From positions 1-31,303 of the forward strand of contig CAZOZP010000045.1 of the NCBI GenBank assembly GCA_964584325.1: a stretch of DNA of 31,303 nucleotides, given 5' to 3'. The notes under the pieces are model-generated. The model did not search any database, was not told where the DNA came from, and was given only the letters and a program-made list of their open reading frames with translations. The translations under genes and the position numbers were made by a program. The DNA comes from CAZOZP01 sp964584325 (GTDB lineage Bacteria > Bacteroidota > Ignavibacteria > Ignavibacteriales > Melioribacteraceae). Below are positions 7,376 to 14,501 of this stretch, one piece after another. Position 1 is the first letter of the stretch; each line of letters starts with the position of its first letter.

Positions 7376-8887
7376 CTAAAAATTAAAAAGCTGAGCTAAA
7401 TCTTTTTGTTCATCATTTAATAAGAGAGTTTGTTGAATTATTTCTTTGTTCAATGGTGTTATTATCTTTATTGAATAAATTGTTTTAGCAATTTCAATTG
7501 CCTTCTCTGGACTTATATAAGACTTTTTCTTTTTCAGTAATCTCTCTAATTCTTTATATATCTTATAAGCCACGAAGGATATACAAATATGTGCTTCAAT
7601 TCTGTGTTTTAATCTGTGAAATATCGGGCGTATTTTTAAGTCGCTCTTTGATATCCGGAAAGCCTTCTCAATATTCCACAAATGCCCGTAGTTTTCTATT
7701 ATTTCATCCTTTGAAAGTTTAGTATTTGTTATATATCCTTTCAATCCATCCCAGTGGCTGTCTTCTTCTGATTTATTTAAGTCAATGCTTAGTTTAATCT
7801 CTCCCTCAAGCTTCAGATATTTGTTGTATCCTCTTTTGTTTATGTTGGTTTTTGTAAGCTTGCCTGACTTAATTTGTTTTTCAAGTTTTTTTAACCCTTT
7901 TTCACGATTTGCTCTATCTTTTCTTGCCCTTGCATCAGAATAGCTCACTACAAGTTTTATTTGATCGTCCTTGGAGATAAATGTACTCTCACCGTTTTTT
8001 AGATTCAGCTTTAATATTTTATCTTTTATAGATTTACTTTCATTCTTAATTCTGGCTCCTAATATGAAGTCATATCCTTTTGATTGGAGCTCTATCACAT
8101 TTTCACTTGATAAAAGTCCAGCATCAGCAATTATAACAAGCTCATCTATTTTGTAAACATCCTTAAACCTGTTTATAACCGGAAGCATAGTATGACCTTC
8201 AAACTTACTTCCTTCAAATATTTCATATGCAAGAGGATAACCATTGAGACTAACTAAAAGTCCTAAAACTATTTGTGGATTCTGATGTTTTCCATCCTTT
8301 GAAAAACCTGGCTTTCTAATCTCATCTTCAGATTCGCATTCAAAATAGAGAGTTGTAACATCATAAAAAACTATACTAATCTTATTGTTTAATATTTTCA
8401 ATGTGTGCTGATAACTGATCTGCTGTACGGTTTCCTTTTGAGTATTATATAATTTATCAAGATAACGGTAGATCGCGTCTTCATCGACCTCTATTGAATG
8501 ATATCTATATAAATATTCAGTTGTTTTAAGCTTACTATGCGGAAAAGATAATCTACTTAGAACCAGTTCTCTGAAAAGTTGATCTTTGATTTTATTAAAA
8601 CCAATATCATCAAATATTTTTCCTAATAATAGTTCAATCCCTGAAACTGTAATCTGTTGAATACTATTAATAAAGCTCTTGCAATAGTCGTTCTCATTAT
8701 ATAAATCCAATGATAATTGACCAAGGTGATCATCAATCCATTTTTGTCCTTGCAAAAATAATCTTTCAAGTTCTATTTTATCACAGGAACTGCCAATAGT
8801 TTTGATAACTTTGTATTTACCAGAACTCTTATCAATAATTTGAATACTGGTTGATCCACTTTTGTTACTTTTCTTTCTGACAAACAT
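7376..8887 (-). CDS. IS1634-family DDE transposase
   Basis: I chose the ATG at 8887, giving 503 residues starting MFVRKKSNKSG; the frame could extend to a TTG at 8923. The catalytic triad can be placed at D176 (VFYDVTTLYFE), D255 (IIADAGLLS) and E407 (LWNIEKAFRISKSDL), with a long beta-rich insertion before the Glu as in IS4-like enzymes. It cuts and joins the element ends. The frame is complete with no internal stop, so the element may still be active. The TAG stop is only 27 bp from the left end of the element. No second gene is carried. Confidence 0.93.
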   Translation of the reverse strand: MFVRKKSNKSGSTSIQIIDKSSGKYKVIKTIGSSCDKIELERLFLQGQKWIDDHLGQLSLDLYNENDYCKSFINSIQQITVSGIELLLGKIFDDIGFNKIKDQLFRELVLSRLSFPHSKLKTTEYLYRYHSIEVDEDAIYRYLDKLYNTQKETVQQISYQHTLKILNNKISIVFYDVTTLYFECESEDEIRKPGFSKDGKHQNPQIVLGLLVSLNGYPLAYEIFEGSKFEGHTMLPVINRFKDVYKIDELVIIADAGLLSSENVIELQSKGYDFILGARIKNESKSIKDKILKLNLKNGESTFISKDDQIKLVVSYSDARARKDRANREKGLKKLEKQIKSGKLTKTNINKRGYNKYLKLEGEIKLSIDLNKSEEDSHWDGLKGYITNTKLSKDEIIENYGHLWNIEKAFRISKSDLKIRPIFHRLKHRIEAHICISFVAYKIYKELERLLKKKKSYISPEKAIEIAKTIYSIKIITPLNKEIIQQTLLLNDEQKDLAQLFNF

Positions 8888-8983
8888 AGAGCAAATATAG
8901 TAAATATTCCGCGGGACACCCAAGTCACTGCAAATAAGTTCGTTTTTAGCTCATTTTCGCATCTTTTTTAAGATTTATAAAAA

Positions 8984-8997
8984 AGTGCGGAAGTCAG
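8984..8997 (-). repeat. Right terminal inverted repeat of the IS
   Basis: The reverse complement reads CTGACTTCCGCACT and matches the left end at 12 of 14 positions. It supplies the codons after the kinase is broken: the upstream fragment reads PDFRTFL and stops inside the element. Confidence 0.88.
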
Positions 8998-9418
8998 GAG
9001 CAATTTCCTTAATATCATCTCCCTCTAAAAAGCGGCTATCCTGCTCCATCATTTCAGAGAATCCGAGTATGCTGATTAGTGGTGTTCTTAATTCGTGCGG
9101 TACATTTTTCACGAAGGAATTTCTTGCTTCTTCAAGAATTGTATAATAGTTTTCTTTCTTTCTGAGTCTGCTGCTTACTGACTCCAGAACATCTTTAGCT
9201 TTGAAAGGTTTGGTAAGATAATCATCTGCCCCGCAGCGCATACCCTCTCTAATGTTTTCAGCTTCAATTTTTGCCGTTAGCATCACAACCGGAATTACTG
9301 ACGTTTCGGGATTTTCCTGCAATTTTTCCAATAATTTCAGCCCGTCCATTCGAGGCATTCTAATGTCGCTGAGAATTAAATCAGGAAACATTACCGATGC
9401 TATATTCAGACCTTCTTC
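8998..9418. repeat. Right copy of 421-bp target site duplication
   Basis: Perfect direct repeat of 6928-7348. The match ends at 9418/7348 on one side and at 8998/6928 on the other, exactly at the termini of the insertion sequence. Confidence 0.93.
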
Positions 9419-9576
9419 TCCGTCTGCCGCCTGGAATACTTCATACCCTTCGTTGCGGAATAGTTCTGCAAGATTCTCGCGCAGGTCTTTTTCATCTTCA
9501 ACTATTAGGATAGAATGCAATTCTGCCTCTTTTATTTACTGAAATAATCGAAGTTTCCGGTATATTCATCAGTTTA

Positions 9577-9626
9577 ATGTTGCAAGCGTTCTCCGGATGT
9601 TGTAAGCGGTCTTTTTTTGTTGCGGA
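9577..9626. promoter_or_regulatory. Three 20-bp-spaced direct repeats, possible regulator binding site
   Basis: ATGTTGCAAGCG at 9577 and ATGTTGTAAGCG at 9597 differ in one base. A weaker third unit, TTGTTGCGGA, follows at 9617. The 20-bp period is about two helical turns. The repeats lie in the 107-bp gap between the LytTR regulator gene and the TTG start of the kinase gene, 57 bp or more upstream of that start. LytTR proteins bind pairs of direct repeats about two turns apart, so the neighbouring regulator is a candidate. The match to the published LytTR consensus is poor beyond the central GTT. Confidence 0.4.
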
Positions 9627-9627
9627 A

Positions 9628-10392
9628 TTAACGGTCAGAAAAACTGCGTCTGAGCTTTGCCGCATACCTTTTACTTATTATGAAAGGTTCAGAAATTCCC
9701 TCGATATATGCGAACATAGACGAATTATCCCATTTACCGATTTTTGAGATATATTCCATATTTAGTATAGTTGATCTGTGGATTCTTAGAAATTCATTAA
9801 GCGGTAAAATGTTTTCCCAATAGCTGAGCGATTTACGAACAAGAAGGGTTTTCCCTCCTGTCAGGTGAACCGAAGTATATTGGTTTTCAGCTGAAATAAA
9901 TTTTATTTCATTAATTTTCAGCAAAACAGGCTGTGTTCCTGTAGTAATGAATAATCTTTCAGAATATGAATGTCTGCGCACTTCTTCTTTATTTGAGACC
10001 TCGCCTTCCCTCAGAGCATTTATTCTTTTAAGCCTGGATTCAATTGCTGAAAGAAGTTCTTCCGACTTATACGGCTTAAATAAATAATCATCAGCACCTA
10101 ATTGCATACCTTTTCTTAAGTCTTCACTCTCAACTTTAGCAGTAAGGAAAATAAAAGGGATTGACTTAGTTGCGTCATTTTCAGATAAGGTTTTCAATAC
10201 ATCGTAACCGCTCATACCCGGCATCATAACATCAGAAATTATCAAATCCGGTTTAAACTGTAATGCCGCGGTTATTCCTTCAAAAACATTTGAAGAACTT
10301 TTAACTACATAACCTTCTTCCTCAAGCAAAGTGGCAATGTTTTCAAGTACATACTTTTCGTCTTCTATAATTAGCACTTTTGTTTTATTCAT
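9628..10392 (-). CDS. Response regulator with REC and LytTR DNA-binding domains
   Basis: The receiver spans about residues 1-120 with the acidic pair E10-D11, phospho-acceptor D54 (IISDVMMPGM) and the FKPYKSEE switch Lys. A LytTR DNA-binding domain covers about 145-252, with the recognisable KFISAENQYTSVHLTGGK and FLRIHRSTILNMEYI segments. LytTR regulators usually bind direct repeats upstream of target genes. Its start overlaps the histidine kinase gene by 8 bases, so the two are a probable two-component pair. Direct repeats just downstream at 9577-9626 are a possible target. Confidence 0.94.
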   Translation of the reverse strand: MNKTKVLIIEDEKYVLENIATLLEEEGYVVKSSSNVFEGITAALQFKPDLIISDVMMPGMSGYDVLKTLSENDATKSIPFIFLTAKVESEDLRKGMQLGADDYLFKPYKSEELLSAIESRLKRINALREGEVSNKEEVRRHSYSERLFITTGTQPVLLKINEIKFISAENQYTSVHLTGGKTLLVRKSLSYWENILPLNEFLRIHRSTILNMEYISKIGKWDNSSMFAYIEGISEPFIISKRYAAKLRRSFSDR

Positions 10393-12316
10393 CTGGAACC
10401 GGCAATTTTATTCTAAATGTTGTTCCTGAATTTTCTTTTGAATCAACTTCAACCGTACCTCCGTGTATTTCGACAGCCCGTTTCACTATAGAAAGCCCTA
10501 AACCTGTTCCCGGAATCTCAGAGGTGTTACCTGCCCTTAAGAAAGGCTCAAAAAGATACTTAATTTCTGCAGCTGGAATTCCGATTCCTTTGTCGGCAAC
10601 TGTTATGCAGAGCAGCCCTGACGCTTCAGAAATATTCAAAGAAACGGGTGTACCTTTCGGACTATATTTAATTGCGTTTGAAAGCAAATTACTTATGATT
10701 GACCGTAACAGTTTCGGATCTATAAAGAATTCCTCCCGCTCAGGCTGGTATGTGAATACTATTGAATCATTTCCGGAAATGTTTAGTACCTCGCTGATTG
10801 TATCACGGCATATCTCAAGAATATTCGTCATCAACGGACCGAATACAATTTTACCGCTGTCGGCCTTGCTTATCGTCAGAACATCATCAAGCAGTCGAAT
10901 AAGATATTCAATTGAATTTTTCATTTTGGCCGTATGCTGGTCGAATTTTTCTTTCGTCCATTTATGGCCATATCTTTGGATTAACTCAACCGAAGACATC
11001 ACTGATGTAAGAGGAGTTCTGAATTCGTGTGAAGTGGTCGATATAAACCTTGATTTCAATTCATTCAGTTCTTTTTCCTTCTGAAGAGATTCCAAAAGTT
11101 TTTTATTAACATCATCCAGCTCAACAGTTCGGTTAAATACAAGGTCTTCAAGATGTTCACGGTATTGTATAAGCTCTTTTTCTGACTCAAGTTTATCAGT
11201 AATATCTTCTTTTATTGCAACAAAATTAATTAAAGCACCGGCTTCGTTAATTACCGGAGAGATTACTGCATCTTCCCAATAGAGATCCCCGTTTTTTTTC
11301 TTATTCTGGATTTTTCCGCGCCATTCTTTGCCGGATAGAATTGTATTCCATAAATCAGTATAAAATTCTTTTGGGTGGCTGCCTGATTTTAGTATTCTGG
11401 GGTTCTTACCAAATAATTCTTCTTTCGAATAGCCGGTTAGCAGTGTACACTTTGTATTTACATATTCAATCTTTCCTGCGGCATCCGTTATTATTATACT
11501 AATCGGACTTTGCTCAACCGAGCGGTTCAGTACACGTATTTTTTCTTCGGCTCTCTTTCTTTCAGTAATTTCCCTGATCGATCCGTCAATGTGCTCAGGT
11601 TTCCCATCGGAATCATAAACCAGTTTTGCATTAATTGATCCGTATTTTATATCTCCTTCTTTTGTCCGGATCTTTATTTCATAATCACAAATCTCGCCAT
11701 ATTCTTGTATTTTCTTTAGGAATACTTCTCTTGCAGCCGGATTATCGTAAAGAACCAATACTGAGGTACCTATAAGTTCCTCACGTGTATAAGTTGTCGT
11801 GTTTTTTATTGATGGACTAATATCCAGGATTCTGCCTTCCATATCAATTTGATAGAAAACGTCCTGAACATTATTAAAAATAGTCCGGTATTTTTCCTCA
11901 CTTATTTTCAGTTCATTTTCAACTTTGATTTTTTCGAGTTTATCTTTTTTCTGTTCAAGAGCGTTTTTTACCGCTGGCCCTAGTCTTTTAATGTGTTCCT
12001 TAATAACATAATTGATTGCACCGGCTTGCATACATTCAACTGCAATATCTTCATTCATCGAACCGGTAGTTATTATAACCGGAAGCAAAGGGTTTTTTGC
12101 AAGAGAGATACGCAAAGCTTCCATTCCGTCAAATCCCGGAAGCTTATAATCCGATATTATCAAATCAGGCGAGAAAGATTCCAGAGCTTCCATAAATCCG
12201 TCTGCAGAATCAACAGTTCTGACTTCTGCATCAGGAATCGATTTTCGAATTTCTCTCTCGGCAAGCATAGCATCCGAGGGAAGATCTTCCACTAATAAAA
12301 TTTTTACCGAAGCCAT
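10385..12316 (-). CDS. Soluble hybrid histidine kinase, REC-PAS-PAS-HisKA-HATPase
   Basis: The order in 643 residues is: N-terminal receiver with D56 (IISDYKLPG) and K106, a PAS domain at about 140-255, a second PAS/PAC at about 262-380, a short coiled coil, HisKA with H430 (STTSHEFRTP) and a GHKL ATPase with LLSNAIKYS, ADKGIGIP and GTGLGLSIV. There is no membrane helix, so it must sense a cytoplasmic cue or take phosphate through its receiver. GGGAG lies three bases before the ATG. It is the first gene of the signalling operon; the next upstream gene on this strand ends 127 bp away. It probably phosphorylates the LytTR regulator. Confidence 0.93.
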   Translation of the reverse strand: MASVKILLVEDLPSDAMLAEREIRKSIPDAEVRTVDSADGFMEALESFSPDLIISDYKLPGFDGMEALRISLAKNPLLPVIITTGSMNEDIAVECMQAGAINYVIKEHIKRLGPAVKNALEQKKDKLEKIKVENELKISEEKYRTIFNNVQDVFYQIDMEGRILDISPSIKNTTTYTREELIGTSVLVLYDNPAAREVFLKKIQEYGEICDYEIKIRTKEGDIKYGSINAKLVYDSDGKPEHIDGSIREITERKRAEEKIRVLNRSVEQSPISIIITDAAGKIEYVNTKCTLLTGYSKEELFGKNPRILKSGSHPKEFYTDLWNTILSGKEWRGKIQNKKKNGDLYWEDAVISPVINEAGALINFVAIKEDITDKLESEKELIQYREHLEDLVFNRTVELDDVNKKLLESLQKEKELNELKSRFISTTSHEFRTPLTSVMSSVELIQRYGHKWTKEKFDQHTAKMKNSIEYLIRLLDDVLTISKADSGKIVFGPLMTNILEICRDTISEVLNISGNDSIVFTYQPEREEFFIDPKLLRSIISNLLSNAIKYSPKGTPVSLNISEASGLLCITVADKGIGIPAAEIKYLFEPFLRAGNTSEIPGTGLGLSIVKRAVEIHGGTVEVDSKENSGTTFRIKLPVPDE

Positions 12317-12384
12317 AAACTCCCTTTTTAGACAATATATTTTCGAGAATTTTCCGGCAAGGTTGAGATATTTTAACCCAGATC

Positions 12385-12410
12385 TGTCATTAGGAAAAAA
12401 AATAATGACA
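12385..12410. promoter_or_regulatory. Inverted repeat upstream of the signalling operon
   Basis: TGTCATTA and TAATGACA form perfect 8-bp arms around a 10-base loop, 69-94 bp upstream of the kinase ATG and 34 bp after the TRIC stop. On the minus strand no T tract follows, so an operator is a little more likely than a terminator. Confidence 0.35.
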
Positions 12411-12443
12411 AATCGATTAACTAAAATCTTGTTTACTTCAAAC

Positions 12444-13049
12444 TTACTTCTCTTTCGTATATCCGGGTATCTTAATTCTGAATTTTATTGAGAGCACACG
12501 GATGGTAATAGTAATTGCTGAAATAACCATTGCAGTAACCTGTTGGTTAAAATCCAGAAGAAGCAGAATTATTCCTGTTATGTTAGCTGCAATGCAGGCT
12601 GTTACATACAATTGCCCTGTTCTTAGAATATAGGGCATCCTGTCGCACATTACGTCCCTGATTATTCCACCGCCGCTGCCTGTAACTGCCCCGAGAATAA
12701 CAGCACCAAGCCAGGGAATTCCCGGAGTATTGTATGCAATCAAGAACCCCGCCGCATTGAAGAATCCCAAACCGATGGCATCAGCATAATCAAGTTTCCT
12801 GCTGTGCTGATCAATAAATTCAATAAATATCATCGATACAGCGGCAGAAAGAAGTATAACAATAAGATAGCTAAGATCGAAAAAAGATCTTGCCGGTACT
12901 CCGAGTATTGCATCTCTAATAATTCCTCCGCCTAAGGAAGTTGAATATGCAAGCACAAATCCGCCAATTATATCCGGCCGCCTTTCTTTACTGGCAAGCA
13001 CTCCGCTTGCTGAAAAGGCTATCAACCCCAATATATTTATTATTTCCAT
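12444..13049 (-). CDS. TRIC-family (former UPF0126) membrane cation channel
   Basis: This 201-residue membrane protein of about seven hydrophobic segments is built from two similar halves, each carrying the family signature: GGGIIRDAILG at about residue 40 and GGGIIRDVMCD at about 126. Members are homologues of trimeric intracellular cation channels and conduct monovalent cations across the inner membrane. The length matches the family. The physiological role here is unknown. It stands alone: a likely terminator lies before it (13091-13118) and a 127-bp gap follows it. Confidence 0.92.
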   Translation of the reverse strand: MEIINILGLIAFSASGVLASKERRPDIIGGFVLAYSTSLGGGIIRDAILGVPARSFFDLSYLIVILLSAAVSMIFIEFIDQHSRKLDYADAIGLGFFNAAGFLIAYNTPGIPWLGAVILGAVTGSGGGIIRDVMCDRMPYILRTGQLYVTACIAANITGIILLLLDFNQQVTAMVISAITITIRVLSIKFRIKIPGYTKEK

Positions 13050-13090
13050 AAATATTCCGAATGTTCTCTCAGTAAAAATATAAAATATGA

Positions 13091-13118
13091 TGATAATGCC
13101 AAATATCAGGCATTATCA
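13091..13118 (-). terminator. Probable rho-independent terminator
   Basis: TGATAATGCC and GGCATTATCA form a perfect 10-bp stem with an 8-base loop. Reading the minus strand, it is followed by a T-rich stretch (TCATATTTTATATTTTT). It lies 30 bp after the stop of the composite ATPase gene. Confidence 0.5.
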
Positions 13119-13147
13119 ATAAATTATTCCTTTTTCTACCCGGGGAA

Positions 13148-14425
13148 TTATTGTTTAACTGAAACCGGCTGGATTTCGTGAAGGTTCTTTCCAATTTTCT
13201 TTGAAAGCAGTCTTGAAAGATAAAGAGCATAACTCGGCTTATCTAAAATCTCTTTTATAAAATCGTCTTTAGAAAGCATGGCGTTTTCATAGTCGTCTAT
13301 CGCCACTATGGTATTTTCCTGAAGATTGTTTAAAAGAAATGCTAATTCAGAATTAAATTTTCTATCTTTGGTAAACAATTCTCTGTTGTTTGAATCATTA
13401 AGAACCTGATACAGATTGATTGCCAGATTCTTAAGGAAAAACTGGCTGCTGCTTTTTTCTGTGCCGCTCTTTTCAATTTCATCATAAAGGTCAGGAATAA
13501 TTGTGTCTTCTTCGATATGATGAACCAGTTCGAAGGATACTGCGTTGCCTTTTTCATTATATTTTAGATTCGAAGTAAGATTCTTCGCCATCATTATACC
13601 ACGTCCGTGCAAGGCAAAAACATCAACTTCTTCTTCAAGACTTTTTTGATGTTTCCTCCAATCGAAACCATTTCCCATATCTTCTATATAAAAATAAGAT
13701 TTTGTAGGAGTTATTGTGTATTGAAATTTCACGCGTTTTTCGGCAATTTGCGGGTCTTTACATTTTATGGCTATTAAATCACCAATGTATTTGTCATTTT
13801 CCAGCCAATCACTTTTTTCCTCGAAACTAATTCCACAATTGCCGTGCTCAATTGCATTAATCAGCATTTCGTACAAAGCAATGTTCAGTAGTCCTTTTTT
13901 TGTAATATCTACCCTATTGGTATTATAGAGATAATTGCATATAATATTAGCGAAACACACAGCTTCCATCGGATCATTGTTCAGCTCAAAATCATTGCTT
14001 ATGTTATGAACAAGATTTGATCCTACTTCCTTTTGCACAATAAGCTCTTCATTAGACTTAAGAATTTTAATAATCCTCGGAAGATGAACATTCATATCTT
14101 CTTTAATAAGAACAACTACAATATTCCCGCTTCTAATCTTCTCAAGTTGTTTTGCCTGTTTATAATTCAGACATATACCAACAATACCCATGTGCATCAG
14201 AACAGGGTCGCTTATTACTATTTCCAGTAAAGCATAAGGATCAACATTATTGTCTGAAAAGTCAACAAACATAAGTTTATAATTCAGGGTGGTCAGAAGC
14301 ATAAGAGCTTTATTCAGAGACCTTAACTGTATTATTTCTTTTGCCAGCGAATTTTCTTCTTTGATAAGCCTGTTTACGGTGTTATATAACTCTTGGTCAG
14401 TCGAAATTAAAGGTATTGAATTCAT
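13148..14425 (-). CDS. Composite protein with GHKL/RsbW-like ATPase domain
   Basis: Residue numbers are from the ATG at 14425; the frame extends to a TTG at 14467 but the ATG is preferred. Residues 1-130 look like a degenerate receiver (VDFSDNNVDP around D55). Residues about 175-305 carry a GHKL ATP-binding fold: N box EMLINAIEHGN (186-196), EDMGNGFDW (248-256) and HGRGIMMAKNL (273-283), closest to anti-sigma-factor kinases of the RsbW/SpoIIAB type. Residues about 345-420 faintly resemble the end of a cyclic-nucleotide-binding domain (AMLSKDDFIKEI...LLSKKIG). No HisKA domain is seen, so it may act on a STAS partner or a sigma factor. The function is not known. Confidence 0.72.
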   Translation of the reverse strand: MNSIPLISTDQELYNTVNRLIKEENSLAKEIIQLRSLNKALMLLTTLNYKLMFVDFSDNNVDPYALLEIVISDPVLMHMGIVGICLNYKQAKQLEKIRSGNIVVVLIKEDMNVHLPRIIKILKSNEELIVQKEVGSNLVHNISNDFELNNDPMEAVCFANIICNYLYNTNRVDITKKGLLNIALYEMLINAIEHGNCGISFEEKSDWLENDKYIGDLIAIKCKDPQIAEKRVKFQYTITPTKSYFYIEDMGNGFDWRKHQKSLEEEVDVFALHGRGIMMAKNLTSNLKYNEKGNAVSFELVHHIEEDTIIPDLYDEIEKSGTEKSSSQFFLKNLAINLYQVLNDSNNRELFTKDRKFNSELAFLLNNLQENTIVAIDDYENAMLSKDDFIKEILDKPSYALYLSRLLSKKIGKNLHEIQPVSVKQ

Positions 14426-14501
14426 ATGCTTTTTGATTAATAATCTTACCCCTAACAATCGAAGCAAAGAAAAATAATTTTAGTACAACATAATATTTTT
14501 T

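Larger units (their letters stand above)
7349..8997 (-). mobile_element. IS1634-family insertion sequence, 1649 bp
   Basis: The element is bounded by 14-bp imperfect inverted repeats, CTGTCTTCCGCATT at the left and CTGACTTCCGCACT (reverse complement) at the right, 12 of 14 matching. It holds one transposase gene. It lies between two perfect 421-bp direct copies of the target. Long, variable-length target duplications are a published trait of IS1634 (Mycoplasma mycoides) and IS1549 (Mycobacterium smegmatis), and the transposase matches that family in layout. The boundaries follow from where the two target copies stop agreeing. The element has the same orientation as the operon it interrupts. 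Confidence 0.92.
8975..9520 (-). pseudogene. 5' part of IS-interrupted REC-histidine kinase
   Basis: This 181-codon fragment encodes a complete receiver (acidic residues E8-D9, phospho-acceptor D52 in LILSDIRMP, K104 in LTKPF) and the start of HisKA with H142 (VPHELRTP). It then runs into the right end of the insertion sequence, adding PDFRTFL before a stop. No ATPase remains on this piece, but it could act as a free receiver plus a phospho-acceptor helix. The TTG start at 9520 has AGAGG five bases upstream. Joined to 6927-6359, the frame is exactly 364 codons including the stop, showing that the gene was intact before insertion. Confidence 0.87.

Noticed and set aside
7349..8997. Composite transposon with cargo genes
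   Set aside because: Only one element with one transposase gene is present; no passenger gene lies between its ends.
6928..9418. The 421-bp repeat as an assembly error
   Set aside because: The repeat ends coincide exactly with matched terminal inverted repeats, and this IS family is known for long duplications. An error remains possible but is the weaker explanation.
10380..11084. 234-codon open frame on the plus strand
   Set aside because: It lies fully opposite the histidine kinase gene, whose domains and motifs are clear. The reverse frame has no recognisable features.
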